Positions 56,265 to 64,000 of a stretch of DNA of 64,000 nucleotides are shown piece by piece (positions within the stretch are counted from its first letter, which is position 1; each line of letters starts with the position of its first letter). A model generated the notes under the pieces. That model was not told where the DNA came from, made no database searches, and was given only the letters and a program-made list of their open reading frames with translations. This stretch comes from Granulosicoccus antarcticus IMCC3135 (lineage in GTDB: Bacteria > Pseudomonadota > Gammaproteobacteria > Granulosicoccales > Granulosicoccaceae): contig NZ_CP018632.1 of NCBI RefSeq assembly GCF_002215215.1, forward strand, positions 5,700,501-5,764,500, in the 5' to 3' direction. The position numbers and the translations under genes were made by a program.

Positions 56265-58373
56265 TTAAGTCACATTGCCAACCCCTGGCAGTACTAGTTC
56301 GAACGCACTTCCTGCGCCAAGTTCCGAACGAACCTGAATATCGCCTCCAAAGCGTCTTACAATGCCATAACTGACCGACAGACCCAAGCCCGTTCCGCTG
56401 GCTTTTCCGCTAGTAAAGAAAGGATCGAACACCCGTGGCAAATCTGCAGGACTGATACCACACCCCGAGTCTCTGACTTCGATACTGACAAGATCGGCCG
56501 CCGCGTCGCAAGTGTGTATTGATATCTGTCCGCCCTCGCCTATTGCCTGAATGGCATTGCCAAACAGATTGACCAGAACCTGTTGCAATTCCTGCCGGTC
56601 AATCATTGCTGCCAGGCTTGCACGATGATCTTGCGTCACGATGATGCGACGGCCATCCAGCTCATGCGCCAGAACCGTTAATGAGTCTTCCACAATCGAG
56701 GGCAATCCAACCGGCACCCGCTTGGGTTGATCAGGCACCGGTTGATATTCATCCGACAGAGCCGTGTGTGGCTGATCAGCGCGAGAATACTGCAGCAGAC
56801 GGTCGGTAATCGAACGAATACGAAACACCTGCTCGAAAATGAGATCAATCTCGGTTTGTACCTGCTCGCACCCCTCTCCCAGATCAGCGACCAGGACATC
56901 CATGTTGCCCAGGATAACGGCTGTCGGATTATTGATTTCATGAGCGACACCCGCTGTTAGTTCACCCAGAGCCGCAAGCTTTTCGGCATTGGCCAGCTGC
57001 AAGCGGGTTTGCTGCAACAGATCAATGGAGTTCTGCAACTTCTTGTTCTGCCGTTCCAGTTCTGCGGTACGGTGCTGGACCTTGTCTTCCAGCATGGCGG
57101 CATCTTGTTCAATCTGCTGACGGTTCGAGTCCAGCGCATCCAGCATCGAGTCAAACTGGGTGGCCAGCTCGCCAATTTCACTCCCCTGCGAGATGCGTCC
57201 AATACGCCGATGCTCCCCGGCTGCCGTTGCCCGCACAACCGACGTCATGGTTTCAATCGGAGTAAAGATACTACGGGCCCCCTGGATAGCAGCGACTCCA
57301 GCCAGCAGACTGCCAGCAATCACGAGCACTGAGAGCACCGCAATCGCAGTCAGCAATTCGGATCGTAACGGGGCTTCCAGATAGCCGGCATAGAGCATTC
57401 CCACCCGTTGAGCACTGACATCCAGGATTGGCCGGTAGGCAGATATATACCAGTCGTTGACGACGAAGGCTCGATCCACCCATTGTTCACCGCGCGTCAG
57501 CACAGCATCGAAAACCTCGCGTGAAACCCGCGTCCCCAGGGCGCGGGTATCATCCATGGAAGGTACATTGGTACTTATCCTGACATCATCGATAAACAGC
57601 GTCACGGTACCCCGACTACCCCGCATCAGACTGCCAGGACCATAGACAAGGTCTCGTATTCTGTCGACGAAATCGAAGTTGCGATTAAGTAGTATTCCGC
57701 CTTCGAGCACTGCAATTCGCCGCCCTTGCATATCCACCACACGTTGCAGCGTTCGAATAAGCATCGCACGCTCTTCTTCCACCCGGCGGGTCGGCACTGC
57801 TCTGGCGGTCGGCACCAGTGGCAGCACGATGCGCGAGGCATCCAGGCCGGATACAAGCTGCCAGTCTTCGGGCTGATACACCTCTATACCAACAACGCCC
57901 GCTGGCAACTCGCTGGCGCTCGCAGATGACAGAATCTGCTCACTCGTAGGGCTCTGATGCAACCAAGCCTCTGACCAGCCAGTCGGTGTGAGAAGCTGGC
58001 GTCCATCCTCGGACCAGGCTCGCAGGAAGTCGAAACCCGCCTGTTCTTGCTGCTGTTCCAACAGCGCTATGACATCCGGAGCAGAACCTGTCGCCAGCGT
58101 ATTGGCCAGCACGGCACTGTTTGCCAGGGATAACAGTTCACGCTTTGCATCTTCCTGCAGGCGTTCGAAATTTTCAGCGGACACCTGCAGGTCGGCATGC
58201 ACTCTGGCAAACAGCTGCTCGTAGGTGTAGTTGCTGGACCACTTGGTCGCCAGCAAGATAACCGTGCCACATAGCAGCAGCAGTGGTACCAGTACCAGAG
58301 CCAACAGGCGATATCGCAGCGCATAGAAACGCGGAGTTCTGGAAAAACGCAATATGGCTGCCACCCAGCTCAT
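56265..58373 (-). CDS. Sensor histidine kinase, NtrB/DctB type
   Basis: The 702-residue protein begins at ATG 58373, with AGGAAAA 10 bases upstream. Two helices (about 20-40 and 335-360) flank a periplasmic sensor domain of about 290 residues (double-Cache-like). A HAMP segment follows (FTPIETMTSVVRATAAGEHRR), then a coiled coil, the phosphoacceptor motif GELTAGVAHEINNPTAVI, and the ATP-binding domain with NLFGNAIQAIGEGG, DSGCGIS, FDPFFTSGKASGTGLGLSVS. No receiver is fused. It lies seven bases downstream of the response regulator gene, its likely partner. The ligand is not evident. Confidence 0.92.
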   Translation of the reverse strand: MSWVAAILRFSRTPRFYALRYRLLALVLVPLLLLCGTVILLATKWSSNYTYEQLFARVHADLQVSAENFERLQEDAKRELLSLANSAVLANTLATGSAPDVIALLEQQQEQAGFDFLRAWSEDGRQLLTPTGWSEAWLHQSPTSEQILSSASASELPAGVVGIEVYQPEDWQLVSGLDASRIVLPLVPTARAVPTRRVEEERAMLIRTLQRVVDMQGRRIAVLEGGILLNRNFDFVDRIRDLVYGPGSLMRGSRGTVTLFIDDVRISTNVPSMDDTRALGTRVSREVFDAVLTRGEQWVDRAFVVNDWYISAYRPILDVSAQRVGMLYAGYLEAPLRSELLTAIAVLSVLVIAGSLLAGVAAIQGARSIFTPIETMTSVVRATAAGEHRRIGRISQGSEIGELATQFDSMLDALDSNRQQIEQDAAMLEDKVQHRTAELERQNKKLQNSIDLLQQTRLQLANAEKLAALGELTAGVAHEINNPTAVILGNMDVLVADLGEGCEQVQTEIDLIFEQVFRIRSITDRLLQYSRADQPHTALSDEYQPVPDQPKRVPVGLPSIVEDSLTVLAHELDGRRIIVTQDHRASLAAMIDRQELQQVLVNLFGNAIQAIGEGGQISIHTCDAAADLVSIEVRDSGCGISPADLPRVFDPFFTSGKASGTGLGLSVSYGIVRRFGGDIQVRSELGAGSAFELVLPGVGNVT

Positions 58374-58380
58374 CAAAACG

Positions 58381-59790
58381 CTATTTTCCTGTTGCGCCAT
58401 ACCAGAGCGCCTGTTTGCGCTCCAGGGTCTTGCGCGAGACACCCAGCCGACGAGCTGCTGCCGACTTGTTATTGTCGAACGATGCCAGCACCGCTTCAAT
58501 ATGGGCTCGCTCAACCTGCTCCAGACTCCACTCCAATGAGTAACCGGGCCCCACATCAGCAGACTCCTGAAGCGTCTTGTTCAAACTCTCCAATGGCAGT
58601 TCACCCAACAGTAAAGTACGCTCGACCAGGTTCCTTAGCTCGCGCACATTACCAGGCCAGTGGTATGCAAATAATTGCTCCCAATCGGTATGCAACAACT
58701 GGACAGGTGCCAGGCGCAGCTCAGAGGCCAGCTGCTCCATGAAGTGCTGAACCAATAGCTCTATATCACGACCACGCTCCCGCAAAGGCGGCACATCCAG
58801 CGGCATCGCATTGAGGCGATAGAAAAGATCGGTACGAAACGCACCACTTGCACCGAGTTCATCCAGGTCGCATGAAGTCGCCGCAATGATCCGTACATCC
58901 ACAGGAAACTCCCGCGCACTGCCAACAGGACGGATGACCCCTCGTTCCAGCACACCCAGCATCTTGGCCTGCACCGGTTCGGGCAAACGCCCAATTTCAT
59001 CAAGAAACAGAGTTCCCTTGTCAGCATGGGCAATCAGTCCATCACGCGTCTGCTCGGCACCGGCAAAGGCTCCCTTGATATGACCGAACAACTCGCTATC
59101 AATGCGCTCTTCATTCAGAGTTCCGCAGTTCAGAGAAATGAAGGCACCACTGCGGCGGCTGAGCTGATGCAGTGACTTGGCAACCAGGGCTTTACCAACA
59201 CCGGTCTCACCCCGGATTAGTACGCTCGTCCGAGTTGTGGCGACCCGTTGTACCAGCGCGAAGACCTTACGCATGGCGGGACTCTCCCCGACCACGCCTT
59301 CATCATGCTGCATCTGCTCCACCTGCAGACGTAACAACGAGTTTTCACGCAGAATCTGTCGCCGCATCAAGGTGCGACGCATCGACAACAGAATCTGCTC
59401 AGTGCGAAAGGGCTTCATGATGAAATCATCAGCACCGTTTCTCAACGCTGCAATAGCCATATCCAGATCGGCAAAGGCAGTCATATAGATGACGTGTGTT
59501 CTGACACCTCGTTCACGCAACTTTTCCATCCATTCCAACCCGGACAATCCGGGTAGACGAATATCCACCATCAGCAAATCAAAGTGATAGCGCAGACGCA
59601 AGGCCTCGGCCTCCTCCGCGCTGCCAGCTACTTCAAGCAGGGCGCAGCGATTTTCAAGCGAGCGCTTCAGAAAATTGCGCATGCCAGGCTCATCATCGAC
59701 CACCAGAATCGCCGCCGAACGCAGCAGACGATTGAATTCCAGCTCAACCGTACCCTCAGCTTTTTGCCCATCGTGCAGCGGCATGATCAT
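58381..59790 (-). CDS. Sigma-54-dependent response regulator (NtrC family) with GAFAGA loop
   Basis: The 469-residue protein has a receiver (Asp76 in LLMVDIRLPGLSG, Lys126). A AAA+ domain carries Walker A GETGVGK (194-200), Walker B TLFLDEIGR, and the sigma-54 contact loop as GAFAGA at 240-245 instead of GAFTGA. A C-terminal Fis-type helix-turn-helix (about 430-458, SAAARRLGVSRKTLERK) completes it. The Thr of GAFTGA contacts sigma-54, and its replacement by Ala usually weakens activation, so the protein may act differently. The ATG overlaps the nth stop by four bases and the kinase follows, so nth, regulator and kinase form an operon. Confidence 0.92.
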   Translation of the reverse strand: MIMPLHDGQKAEGTVELEFNRLLRSAAILVVDDEPGMRNFLKRSLENRCALLEVAGSAEEAEALRLRYHFDLLMVDIRLPGLSGLEWMEKLRERGVRTHVIYMTAFADLDMAIAALRNGADDFIMKPFRTEQILLSMRRTLMRRQILRENSLLRLQVEQMQHDEGVVGESPAMRKVFALVQRVATTRTSVLIRGETGVGKALVAKSLHQLSRRSGAFISLNCGTLNEERIDSELFGHIKGAFAGAEQTRDGLIAHADKGTLFLDEIGRLPEPVQAKMLGVLERGVIRPVGSAREFPVDVRIIAATSCDLDELGASGAFRTDLFYRLNAMPLDVPPLRERGRDIELLVQHFMEQLASELRLAPVQLLHTDWEQLFAYHWPGNVRELRNLVERTLLLGELPLESLNKTLQESADVGPGYSLEWSLEQVERAHIEAVLASFDNNKSAAARRLGVSRKTLERKQALWYGATGK

Positions 59791-60440
59791 GGACGCTCAG
59801 ACTTTTTCTTCTGTGCCTTGCGGGCAAAGTCGCACAAATCTTCAATCAGGCAACTATCGCACTTTGGCGTTCTGGCTACACACACATAACGGCCATGCAA
59901 CAGCAACCAATGATGCGCGTCCAGCAAATAGTCTCGCGGCACCATTCGCATCAACTTGCGTTCAACCTCCAATACCGTTTTGCCCGGCGCCAGACCGGTT
60001 CGGTTGGATACACGAAAAATATGCGTATCAACCGCCATGGCCAGCTCGCCGAAGGCGGTGTTGAGAACGACATTGGCTGTCTTGCGACCAACCCCAGGCA
60101 AAGCCTCGAGTGCTTCTCGCTGACGCGGTACTTCACCCCCATGCTGCTCACACAACATCTGACAGGCAGCGATGACATTGCGTGCTTTCGTATTGAACAA
60201 CCCGATGGTGCGAATATAGGGCGTGAGGCCTTCCACACCCAGCTGCAGCAGCGTTCCCGGAGTATTGGCAACCGGAAAAAGCAATGCCGTGGCCTTGTTG
60301 ACACTGACATCGGTAGCCTGCGCAGACAAAATGACGGCGATCAGCAATTCGAACGCAGAGGAATAGTTCAACTCAGTTTGAGGTTTCGGGTTTGCCTCCT
60401 TGAAACGCCGGAACATTTCGCTGCGCTTTTCTTGATTCAT
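59787..60440 (-). CDS. nth: Endonuclease III
   Basis: Nth excises oxidised pyrimidines and nicks DNA. The 217-residue enzyme has the helix-hairpin-helix LEALPGVGRKTANVVLN with the catalytic Lys (GRKTAN). The catalytic Asp lies in AMAVDTHIFRVSNR. The 4Fe-4S loop is C-x6-C-x2-C-x5-C (CVARTPKCDSCLIEDLC). Its length is normal. It is unusual that it opens an operon with a two-component system. Confidence 0.97.
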   Translation of the reverse strand: MNQEKRSEMFRRFKEANPKPQTELNYSSAFELLIAVILSAQATDVSVNKATALLFPVANTPGTLLQLGVEGLTPYIRTIGLFNTKARNVIAACQMLCEQHGGEVPRQREALEALPGVGRKTANVVLNTAFGELAMAVDTHIFRVSNRTGLAPGKTVLEVERKLMRMVPRDYLLDAHHWLLLHGRYVCVARTPKCDSCLIEDLCDFARKAQKKKSERP

Positions 60441-60578
60441 GATACTTCCGTATTTCGATGTAACAGTGGTGTCAAAGAGTCCGACTGCCCGGGTAACCTA
60501 TAAAATCTTGCGTGCATTCATGACAAATCAATACGTATTAAGCGGCTATGATGACTTATTCGTGCAGGAGGCGCTGCT

Positions 60579-60716
60579 GTGAAATTAGTGAATGAATTGC
60601 ACTACAAGCAACAAGTAGGATCACTTCAACTCTGTCAACGACAGACGGTCACCTTCGGCGACAGTTTACTGTCAATCCGTTGTTCGCTCCTCTTTGCCCA
60701 GTGCATTAGCGTGTAG
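60579..60716 (+). CDS. Candidate 45-residue small ORF with strong ribosome site
   Basis: GTG 60579 follows a consensus AGGAGG (60566-60571) by seven bases. The frame reads 45 codons to TAG 60714. The peptide starts MKLVNELHYKQQVGSLQLC, is polar at first and more hydrophobic near the end, with three Cys. It lies in the otherwise gene-free 301 bases between nth and the gene at 60742, and could be a leader peptide or small protein. Nothing beyond the start signal supports translation. Confidence 0.4.
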   Translation: MKLVNELHYKQQVGSLQLCQRQTVTFGDSLLSIRCSLLFAQCISV

Positions 60717-60741
60717 CAAAACATAAGGTAGCCCGTTCGTT

Positions 60742-61923
60742 ATGCAAAAACCGCCAATCCCGCCAGTACCATCTGGCCCAGGATACGAGCGAATAAAGGA
60801 TGCTTTGGAGAATGTACTGGCTTCAGAGAAATTCCTGTCAGCTCCACAGATGTCCGCATTTCTGCGCTACGTCGTGGTCCAGGCAGCCACGGGTAACAAA
60901 AGCAGAATAAAGGCCTACACAGTTGCGGTGGATGCGCTGGGCAAGCCAGAGACATTCGACCCTCAGAATGATCCGGTTGTCAGAGTGCTCGCAGGCCGCC
61001 TCAGATCGACGCTGAGCTCATTCTACGAACTGCACCCAGACGCCGACATCATGATAGAGATGAAGCCAGGCTCCTACGTCCCTAACTTCATCCTCAAGGA
61101 TTCCAACAAGCCGTCGGCGATCGACGAGCAACTATCTGATTCGGGTAATGAGACAAGCTCAACTGTCGAAGGCTCACCCTCCGGAACCACAACGTTATCA
61201 GTGGGCCCGGCTCACGCTGCCAACAATCAATGGGCCGCCAATACTGGCAATGAAGACCGGGGGACTGGCAGGCATGCAAACCACGGTTTTCAACAGGCAG
61301 GTCTCAGCACGGAACATCAACGCTATGCAGGCTCGACCGGCAGCAGCTTTTTCACACTGCTCTCATTTTTTGGCAAATACCGGAAACTGAGTACCGCAGC
61401 GGCACTCGTTTGTGCCGTTCTGATCGGCATGTATATGGGCGACGAGCTGGAAAAAAGCACGGAACCAGCCATGCTGGCAAGCCACCTGCTGCAGGAGCCT
61501 GCCAATACTGCAACGGACAACATGCGGCCTCGATCAGACGTCTTGTCCCTGTTTGTCAGCGCCATGGCACCGGCCGAATCACTGGCAAGTCAATTGAATG
61601 CCATGATGAGTAGCGTGTTCTCGGAGTCGGACAACGTGCGTGTGTATCGAATGCTGCGCTCGACTCAGACGCAACAGTTCTGGCCCGAGGATTACATCAT
61701 GTCTTTGAATGTGCTGCCACTGACAGAGGAAACTCAGATAAGCATCCAGCTGGTTGATGCACAGACCGGACGGATCACCCATACCGAAACCGTTCACCTG
61801 AGTGCTGATGCGCCCAAAGGTCTGAGCAGTGCAGATCTGAAAATTCTCACTGATTTCTCACGACATCTGATCAGTGCAGACGGGCCCTTGAGCCTGGATT
61901 ACGAAAGCAAGCTCAAGAACTAA
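60742..61923 (+). CDS. Membrane protein with cyclase-type N-terminal domain
   Basis: The 393-residue protein has three parts. Residues about 15-118 form a small domain (FLRYVVVQAATGNKSRIKAYTVAVDALG, DPQNDPVVRVLAGRLRSTL, then MKPGSYVPNF). I know this pattern as the N-terminal domain of many adenylate-cyclase or TolB-like regulatory proteins. A disordered Ser/Gly/Asn-rich linker leads to one membrane helix (about 217-233). The periplasmic part (about 255-393) contains YIMSLNVLPLTEETQISIQLVDAQTGRITHTE, a fragment resembling TolB/FlgO-type substrate domains. The orientation places the DNA- or partner-binding-like domain in the cytoplasm. The function is unknown; signalling across the membrane is inferred. 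Confidence 0.72.
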   Translation: MQKPPIPPVPSGPGYERIKDALENVLASEKFLSAPQMSAFLRYVVVQAATGNKSRIKAYTVAVDALGKPETFDPQNDPVVRVLAGRLRSTLSSFYELHPDADIMIEMKPGSYVPNFILKDSNKPSAIDEQLSDSGNETSSTVEGSPSGTTTLSVGPAHAANNQWAANTGNEDRGTGRHANHGFQQAGLSTEHQRYAGSTGSSFFTLLSFFGKYRKLSTAAALVCAVLIGMYMGDELEKSTEPAMLASHLLQEPANTATDNMRPRSDVLSLFVSAMAPAESLASQLNAMMSSVFSESDNVRVYRMLRSTQTQQFWPEDYIMSLNVLPLTEETQISIQLVDAQTGRITHTETVHLSADAPKGLSSADLKILTDFSRHLISADGPLSLDYESKLKN

Positions 61924-62326
61924 TGGGGCATCTGATCGCAGTGTTGGCACTATGTTTCAGAGGCGGCGGTGTAGCCACGTCGATACCGCACTCGCGACTG
62001 GCAATTACGGCTGCCATATGCAGCAATCGGGAATCACTGACAAACTGTTCAAACGTTGCACAATCAGTTAGTCCGGGTTCGCCTCTCTGAAGGACAGGCT
62101 TGCCACCCAGCTTGACCAGATTTTGGTCAAGTACAGGAGAACCGATCACATGTTCAAGGTAGGTTCGGTACAAATCCATGAAGTTGACCAGACGCATCAT
62201 GCCCAGATCAGGCTCATGTTCGCACGCCGTTTCAATGATATTCATCATCATGCTGACCACGGTTTTGGCGCTGTTCTCAGACAGGGCAATGGTACCGAGC
62301 GTCTCGAAGGTTTCTGTATTCATCAA
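61913..62326 (-). CDS. Unknown small protein
   Basis: The 137-residue soluble protein has no recognised domain, signal or membrane helix. It is helical in the first 80 residues (SAKTVVSMMMNIIETACEHE, then MRLVNFMDLYRTYLEHVIG). The C-terminal 55 residues are rich in Ala and end in a disordered tail. The 3' end overlaps the membrane-protein gene tail-to-tail by 11 bases. The two may be independent. Confidence 0.55.
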   Translation of the reverse strand: MMNTETFETLGTIALSENSAKTVVSMMMNIIETACEHEPDLGMMRLVNFMDLYRTYLEHVIGSPVLDQNLVKLGGKPVLQRGEPGLTDCATFEQFVSDSRLLHMAAVIASRECGIDVATPPPLKHSANTAIRCPISS

Positions 62327-62526
62327 TTAACCACGTTCCCTAGTAAACGGCCAGACTTGCCGCGCGAGCTGAACTGTCTGGCGCCAGCATAGCCAGCTTC
62401 AGGCAACTATTGCGCGCGTACAGTCCGATTTCCCTGCTTGTTCACACTCTATCAATCAGCATTCTCTATCACTACTCAAATGTAACTGCTTCGACGGATA
62501 ACTAGCCAGAAGTCAGTCTCCTCAAT

Positions 62527-62745
62527 TCAATACGACGAGTTATTGGCAAGATCAGGATGAATTTCATCAGCGACCTCATCTGGATCAACCTCGTTCATCA
62601 ACAGTACTTCACGTACGGCTTCAATGTCAGCCAATATTTGCTGCACCCGTCCCGGGTAATCGAATTCATTGACGTCATTCGCTTTCGGCATGTAACAAAA
62701 TGCCGTTTTCAGAGCGAGCAGTGCTTGCTCATCCAATTTGCTCAT
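62527..62745 (-). CDS. Small acidic protein downstream of the DUF427 gene
   Basis: A 72-residue protein, strongly acidic at the C-terminus (VDPDEVADEIHPDLANN). Its ATG lies inside the last codons of the DUF427 gene (17-base overlap), which indicates an operon. I recognise no family; helix prediction by eye covers residues 5-20 and 32-50. The 200 bases beyond it, to the next gene, hold no recognised element. Confidence 0.65.
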   Translation of the reverse strand: MSKLDEQALLALKTAFCYMPKANDVNEFDYPGRVQQILADIEAVREVLLMNEVDPDEVADEIHPDLANNSSY

Positions 62746-63145
62746 TCACTCCTCCACGCTTTGAGGTGAATATTTCACTGAACTGCTCTGTATCAAAGGC
62801 AATCTGTTTACGCAGTAAAGCGAGTTCGTCAGGAGCTTCAGGATAGGCCCATGCACCATCGAGAACAACTTCGCCATTACTCAGGTGCACATCGTAATAC
62901 CGTGCAGCTCCTTTCCAACGGCAGTTGTACGCGGTATCAGACACCTGCAATGTCGCGCCGGTAATTTCATTAATCGGCACATAGGTCACCGGAGTACGGT
63001 CGCCTTCGAGTAATCGAAGGGCATAGTCGGTTTCAATGACCACATGGTTGCCCCACAGAACCTCGACCACATCGTCAATGAAACGTGTGCTCAGATATCT
63101 GTCCGCCACGATTACCCGGTAGCTCTCTCGCATTCTGATCGTCAT
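62729..63145 (-). CDS. DUF427 protein
   Basis: The 138-residue protein matches DUF427: a first strand pair with VVEVLWGNHVVIETDYALRLLE, then VPINEITGATLQVSDTAYNCRWKGAARYYDV, then GAWAYPEAPDELALLRKQIAFDTEQ. The small beta-rich family has no established role. It lies 20 bases downstream of lexA on the same strand and overlaps the acidic protein gene, so SOS-linked expression is possible. Confidence 0.82.
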   Translation of the reverse strand: MTIRMRESYRVIVADRYLSTRFIDDVVEVLWGNHVVIETDYALRLLEGDRTPVTYVPINEITGATLQVSDTAYNCRWKGAARYYDVHLSNGEVVLDGAWAYPEAPDELALLRKQIAFDTEQFSEIFTSKRGGVNEQIG

Positions 63146-63165
63146 GAACCCTGTCTTGTTGCTAG

Positions 63166-63903
63166 TTAGTAACTGCGTAGTTGTCCGACCAATACACCCT
63201 GGAAACTGACGCGGCTCGCATCATACCGCATGGTTGCCATGGAACTGTTCTCCGGAATGAGCTCCACTATACCGTTACGGGTTTCACCCAGTCGCTTCAG
63301 AGTTGCTTCTTGTGCATCAATCAACGCAACCACGATATCTCCGGTCTGCGCTGTGTCCTGTTTTCGCAGAATGACTGTGTCACCGTCAAGGATACCGACA
63401 TCCATCATCGACTCTCCTGTGACACGTAACGCATAACGGTCGGGGCCGATGAAAAAAGCCGCCAGATCCAGGTAATTCGCATCCTCGATGGCCTCAATCG
63501 GCTGACCTGCAGCAATGCGACCCAGCAGAGGAATGACAAAGTCACCACTAGTGAAATCATCTCTTTTCTCAGGTAGATCCATTGGCCCTTCCACATTGGA
63601 TTCTGGCACCATATGTGTGAGTGATCCTACACTCGGGTTGATCGGCAGATGCTGAACGTTGGAAGGTCGATCCGGCATGGCCAACCCGACGATACGCAGC
63701 CCCCTCCAACCGTTACCATGCCGTTCCAGACGACCTTTGGCAATCAGCGACTGAACATACCGATGCACAGTTCCCTTCGACTTCAATCGCAGGTTACCTG
63801 CCAGCTCGGCAATGGTCGGTGCAACACCCTCAGCCCTGATATAGCGCTCTATTGCAGCCAGCACCCGTGCTTCAAGATGAGTGAGCGGGTTTGTGGGTTC
63901 CAT
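63166..63903 (-). CDS. lexA: LexA-family SOS repressor
   Basis: LexA represses SOS genes and cleaves itself when RecA is active. The 245-residue protein has an N-terminal winged helix (about 8-62; VAPTIAELAGNLRLKSKGTVHRYVQSLIAKGRL), a linker about 40 residues longer than in E. coli, and the S24-type latent peptidase. The cleavage bond is Ala132-Gly133 (RIAAGQP), the nucleophile Ser165 (GESMMD) and the base Lys203 (TLKRL). The recognition helix differs from the enteric form (KGTVHRYVQ), so the operator may be non-canonical; see the repeats upstream. Downstream DUF427 and an acidic protein gene follow closely. Confidence 0.92.
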   Translation of the reverse strand: MEPTNPLTHLEARVLAAIERYIRAEGVAPTIAELAGNLRLKSKGTVHRYVQSLIAKGRLERHGNGWRGLRIVGLAMPDRPSNVQHLPINPSVGSLTHMVPESNVEGPMDLPEKRDDFTSGDFVIPLLGRIAAGQPIEAIEDANYLDLAAFFIGPDRYALRVTGESMMDVGILDGDTVILRKQDTAQTGDIVVALIDAQEATLKRLGETRNGIVELIPENSSMATMRYDASRVSFQGVLVGQLRSY

Positions 63904-63904
63904 A

Positions 63905-63943
63905 AACGTTCTCCAAAAGTACTCGGCAAGGATAGAGAACGTT
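63905..63943. promoter_or_regulatory. Candidate LexA operators upstream of lexA
   Basis: The core AACGTT occurs at 63905-63910 and 63938-63943, 33 bases apart centre to centre (about three helix turns), each in a broader partial palindrome (AAACGTTCTC and GAGAACGTTC). A third palindrome, TCAACGGTTGA, is at 63954-63964. None matches the E. coli CTG-N10-CAG box. The placement against the lexA start suggests autoregulation. Confidence 0.4.
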
Positions 63944-64000
63944 CAGAGAAATTTCAACGGTTGACTGCCTGTTCCGCCGTTAACCTCATCAACAGTTTGC

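Overview
The window looks like chromosomal DNA of a gammaproteobacterium. The block hfq-hflX-hflK-hflC-yjeT-hisZ-purA is the conserved gammaproteobacterial order. HrcA, a complete propionyl-CoA carboxylation module and a membrane-bound formate dehydrogenase point away from the enterics, towards a marine or soil lineage; a Granulosicoccus-like relative is a guess only. I see no phage, IS element, CRISPR array, plasmid or rRNA signature. The content is mostly housekeeping genes with small accessory pockets.

Layout. 0-8.3 kb: tRNA-Leu(CAG), an unknown membrane/coiled-coil protein, then the minus-strand hfq-to-purA block. 8.6-16 kb: a putative surface-anchored protein, then a translationally coupled propionate operon (prpE-pccB-pccA-methylmalonyl-CoA epimerase) and a VOC protein. 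16-19.3 kb: a lone CcmI-like protein, a DMT exporter and a Nit amidase. 19.4-24.8 kb: hrcA-grpE-dnaK-dnaJ. 24.9-32.3 kb: ispG, the MnmC oxidoreductase domain, a MeaB GTPase interrupted by an in-frame TGA, small DUF genes, apt, comEA and metY. 32.4-42.7 kb: beta-mannosidase with a putative Fe(II)/2OG oxygenase, a small methyltransferase, heme A synthase, DUF3047, an atypical Rieske-like Tat protein coupled to a cNMP-binding patatin, an ankyrin protein and an unknown. 42.8-53.8 kb: a formate dehydrogenase island (structural genes, chaperone, Fe-S accessory protein, DUF3306, DUF3305, and divergent fdhD plus a regulator). 53.9-60.4 kb: a large protein with a RelA/SpoT-like HD core, and a two-component system in one operon with nth. 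60.5-64 kb: a possible small ORF, a membrane protein with a cyclase-type N-terminal domain, small unknowns and lexA.

How the parts work together. PrpE, PccAB and epimerase turn propionate into (R)-methylmalonyl-CoA. The MeaB GTPase nearby would protect a mutase that must be encoded elsewhere. The formate dehydrogenase genes encode a Tat-exported Mo/W enzyme of the Cys type, its electron-transfer and cytochrome b subunits, a TorD-type chaperone and a variant FdhD. A perfect 19-bp palindrome between the divergent fdh operons is the best operator candidate in the window.

Most worth a second look: the Trp-position TGA in meaB; the 742-residue protein with an intact HDVVED signature; the Rieske-like protein with Glu in place of a His ligand; the FdhD with a displaced CxxC; and the sigma-54 activator with GAFAGA instead of GAFTGA. 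All domain calls rest on motif recognition, without database searches.
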